Positions 5,176-6,753 of a stretch of 6,753 nt of DNA are shown piece after piece. Location of the stretch: positions 1-6,753 of the forward strand of contig JAFUWR010000129.1 in assembly GCA_017471125.1 (NCBI GenBank). Direction: 5' to 3'. Numbering within the stretch: the first letter of the stretch is position 1; every line of letters begins with the position of its first letter. The position numbers and the translations under genes are program-made. The stretch is from Clostridia bacterium. GTDB lineage: Bacteria; Bacillota; Clostridia; Christensenellales; Aristaeellaceae. The notes under the pieces are model-generated. The model saw only the letters and a list, made by a program, of their open reading frames with translations, was not told the origin of the DNA and made no database searches.

Positions 5176-6153
5176 ATGGGTAAATCCAATTTCGCCGTGT
5201 TCGTGGACCTGGAGAACGTCGGCGCGAAGGAATCGCTGCTGCTGTCCATCATCGAGAAGGTGAAGATCCGCGGGGACATCCTGCTGGGCAAGGTCTACGG
5301 CTACACCGACCGGTACACCGATCTCAAGCAGTGCCTGCTGTCCAACACCTTCGCCGTGGTGCCGTCGCTGAGGTGGGGCAAGGTGCAGAAGAACAACCTG
5401 GACATCCAACTGGTCATCGACGCCATGGAGGTGGCCTACACCAACCCGCTGATCGACAGCTTCTGCATCGTCTCCGGCGACAGCGACTACACGCCGCTGG
5501 TGGGTCGGCTCAAGAGCATGGGCAAGCACGTGCTGGGCATAAGCCGTTCCGAGGCGGCGTCGGGCATATTCGTCAACGCCTGCAACGAGTTCGTGTTCCT
5601 GGAGTCCGTGGCCAAGCGCCAGCCCAAGAAGAAACCCCGGGAGGAGCGCATCGCCCTGGACGGCGACATCAACGAGCTGGTCAGCCAGGTGGAGACCATC
5701 GTGTCCGACCAGGACGAGGAGCAGATGTACGCCTCCGAGCTGAAGGACACGCTGAACCGCCTGCGCCCGGACTTCTCCGAGCGCGCCTACGGCTGCACCA
5801 CGTTCGGGAAGCTGGTGCAGATGATCACCAAGAGCTCGGACAAGCTGACGAGCTGGATGGAGAGCTCGAGCCTGATGATCGGCCTCACCAGCGAGGACAC
5901 CGACGAGGGCAAGCTGGACAAGGCCAACTGGCTGCCCGCCTTCAAGCAGGCGCTGGAGCACTTCAAGGACGAGGGCTTCGACCGGGTCAACCCGTCCATC
6001 CTCAAGTCCGCCATCCAGCAGGACTATCCCGGCTTCGAGGAGAAGCAGATCGGCTTCAAGAAGTTCTCCGACGTGATGAAGGCGCTGGAGAAGCAGAACC
6101 TGCTGGTCATCGAGATGGACGACCAGCACACCATGCTGTTGAGGATCATATAA
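5176..6153 (+). CDS. NYN (DUF88) PIN-like nuclease with two LOTUS/OST-HTH domains
   Basis: 325 aa, cytoplasmic. The N-terminal NYN domain (about 3-145) has the expected acidic residues: FVDLEN with D11 and N14, KNNLDIQLVIDAM with D76 and D82, and VSGDSDYTPLV with D102 and D104, so it is probably a competent metal-dependent RNase. A basic linker (KRQPKKKPREER, 147-158) follows. Two C-terminal winged-helix LOTUS/OST-HTH units follow, at about 164-237 (QMYASELKDTLNRLRPDF, TTFGKLVQMI) and 250-325 (VNPSILKSAIQQDYPGFEEK, GFKKFSDVMKALEK). The second matches the family best. LOTUS domains are known to bind RNA, including structured or G-rich RNA in some members, and the NYN-LOTUS arrangement recalls eukaryotic MARF1/limkain b1. 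The target RNA is unknown. The stop codon overlaps the ribosome site of the next gene. Confidence 0.93.
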   Translation: MGKSNFAVFVDLENVGAKESLLLSIIEKVKIRGDILLGKVYGYTDRYTDLKQCLLSNTFAVVPSLRWGKVQKNNLDIQLVIDAMEVAYTNPLIDSFCIVSGDSDYTPLVGRLKSMGKHVLGISRSEAASGIFVNACNEFVFLESVAKRQPKKKPREERIALDGDINELVSQVETIVSDQDEEQMYASELKDTLNRLRPDFSERAYGCTTFGKLVQMITKSSDKLTSWMESSSLMIGLTSEDTDEGKLDKANWLPAFKQALEHFKDEGFDRVNPSILKSAIQQDYPGFEEKQIGFKKFSDVMKALEKQNLLVIEMDDQHTMLLRII

Positions 6154-6165
6154 GGAGTGTCGAAG

Positions 6166-6753
6166 ATGATCGTCGAAAGACCGCGCCGGTGGCGGAAGCG
6201 GCTCATCCGGATCATCGCGGCGGTGGTAGCGATCCCCGTGCTGGTGGTGGGCGGCTATGTGGCCTACGTGTTCATGAGCTACCACCGCCTGCCGGACAGC
6301 GCCGAGCAGCACAGCCAGAACGTGAACGATGTCGTGGCGCTGGACACGGACTACACCGTGGTCACCTGGAACGTGGGCTTCGGCGCGTACTGCCGGGACT
6401 TCTCGTTCTTCATGGACGGCGGCACCGAGGGCCGGGCCTATTCCGAGGCGCAGGTGCTGGACGACATCGGCCACATGGCCGAGGTGCTGGCGGGGGAGGG
6501 CGCGGACCACATACTGCTCCAGGAGGTGGACGTGGACGCCACCCGGAGCTGGCACGTGGACGAGACCGAGTTCTTCCGCGACGCCTTCCCGGAATACCAG
6601 TCCTATTTCGCCCAGAACTACGATTCGCCCTACCTGCTCGTCCCGCCCAGGCAGCCCCACGGCGCGGCCCGGTCGGGGCTGCTGACCCTGTCCAGCCGGG
6701 ACATCTATCGGGGCGAGCGCTATTCGCTGCCGGTGGAGACGGGCTGGCGGAAG
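6166..6753 (+). CDS. Membrane-anchored endonuclease/exonuclease/phosphatase-family protein (3' end outside window)
   Basis: 196 codons are visible and the frame is open to the window edge. The N-terminus is strongly basic (RPRRWRKR) followed by one membrane helix (about 14-37), so an N-in orientation with the catalytic domain outside is expected. From residue 63 the EEP (DNase I-like) fold is recognisable: YTVVTWNVGFGAY with N69, then DHILLQEVDVDA with Q119 and metal-binding E120, and GAARSGLLTLSSRDI (166-180), which matches the conserved SGLAILSR-type strand. The catalytic His/Asp motifs would be beyond the window. The family cleaves phosphodiesters or phosphomonoesters in nucleic acids, inositol phosphates or lipids; the substrate here cannot be told. 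ATG 6166 has AAGGAG (6152-6157) 8 nt upstream and follows the NYN gene stop by 12 nt, so the two are probably one operon. Confidence 0.88.
   Translation, partial: MIVERPRRWRKRLIRIIAAVVAIPVLVVGGYVAYVFMSYHRLPDSAEQHSQNVNDVVALDTDYTVVTWNVGFGAYCRDFSFFMDGGTEGRAYSEAQVLDDIGHMAEVLAGEGADHILLQEVDVDATRSWHVDETEFFRDAFPEYQSYFAQNYDSPYLLVPPRQPHGAARSGLLTLSSRDIYRGERYSLPVETGWRK

Noticed and set aside
5170..6660. Minus-strand open frame of 496 codons
   Set aside because: It is antisense to the NYN-LOTUS and EEP genes, both with clear motifs and ribosome sites. Its product is His/Val/Leu/Gln-rich without recognisable domains.

Overview
The window is GC-rich (coding sequence looks well above 60% GC) with Firmicutes-type expression signals: AAAGGAGG-like ribosome sites, near-consensus SigA promoters lying in short AT-rich gaps, and an FtsZ that starts MLEFE as in Bacillus subtilis. 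Together with the palindromic intergenic repeat at 4249-4433, of a kind I recall from gut Clostridia, this suggests an uncultured, GC-rich member of Bacillota/Clostridia. That placement is inference.

Layout. On the minus strand, 1-2255 holds the division pair ftsA-ftsZ, with ftsZ cut by the window start, driven by a clear promoter at 2300-2328. A divergent AT-rich control region (2256-2525) separates it from plus-strand genes. These are a FucU/RbsD-type sugar mutarotase (2526-2960) behind an exact TTGACA-N17-TATAAT promoter; a GNAT-like acyltransferase family protein (3093-4247) with its own extended -10 promoter; a secreted protein with an Ada-like Cys/His metal-binding tail (4458-5051), closed by a terminator; and a two-gene operon of a NYN-LOTUS-LOTUS RNA-binding/nuclease protein (5176-6153) and a membrane-anchored endonuclease/exonuclease/phosphatase-fold protein (6166 to beyond the window end).

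FtsA and FtsZ work together: FtsA anchors the FtsZ ring to the membrane through its C-terminal amphipathic helix. The other genes show no obvious shared pathway. The NYN-LOTUS and EEP genes are probably co-transcribed (12 nt apart, with the ribosome site overlapping the stop codon) and make the most suggestive functional pair here: one cytoplasmic PIN-like nuclease candidate and one surface phosphoesterase candidate.

The least ordinary sequence structure is between the genes. Two different 7-bp tandem arrays flank the GNAT-like gene, the second forming its last ten codons and stop. A perfect 11-bp inverted repeat spans that gene's -10 box and includes its ribosome site. A multi-hairpin element fills the gap after it. 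FtsA is also divergent in two of its three nucleotide-binding motifs.
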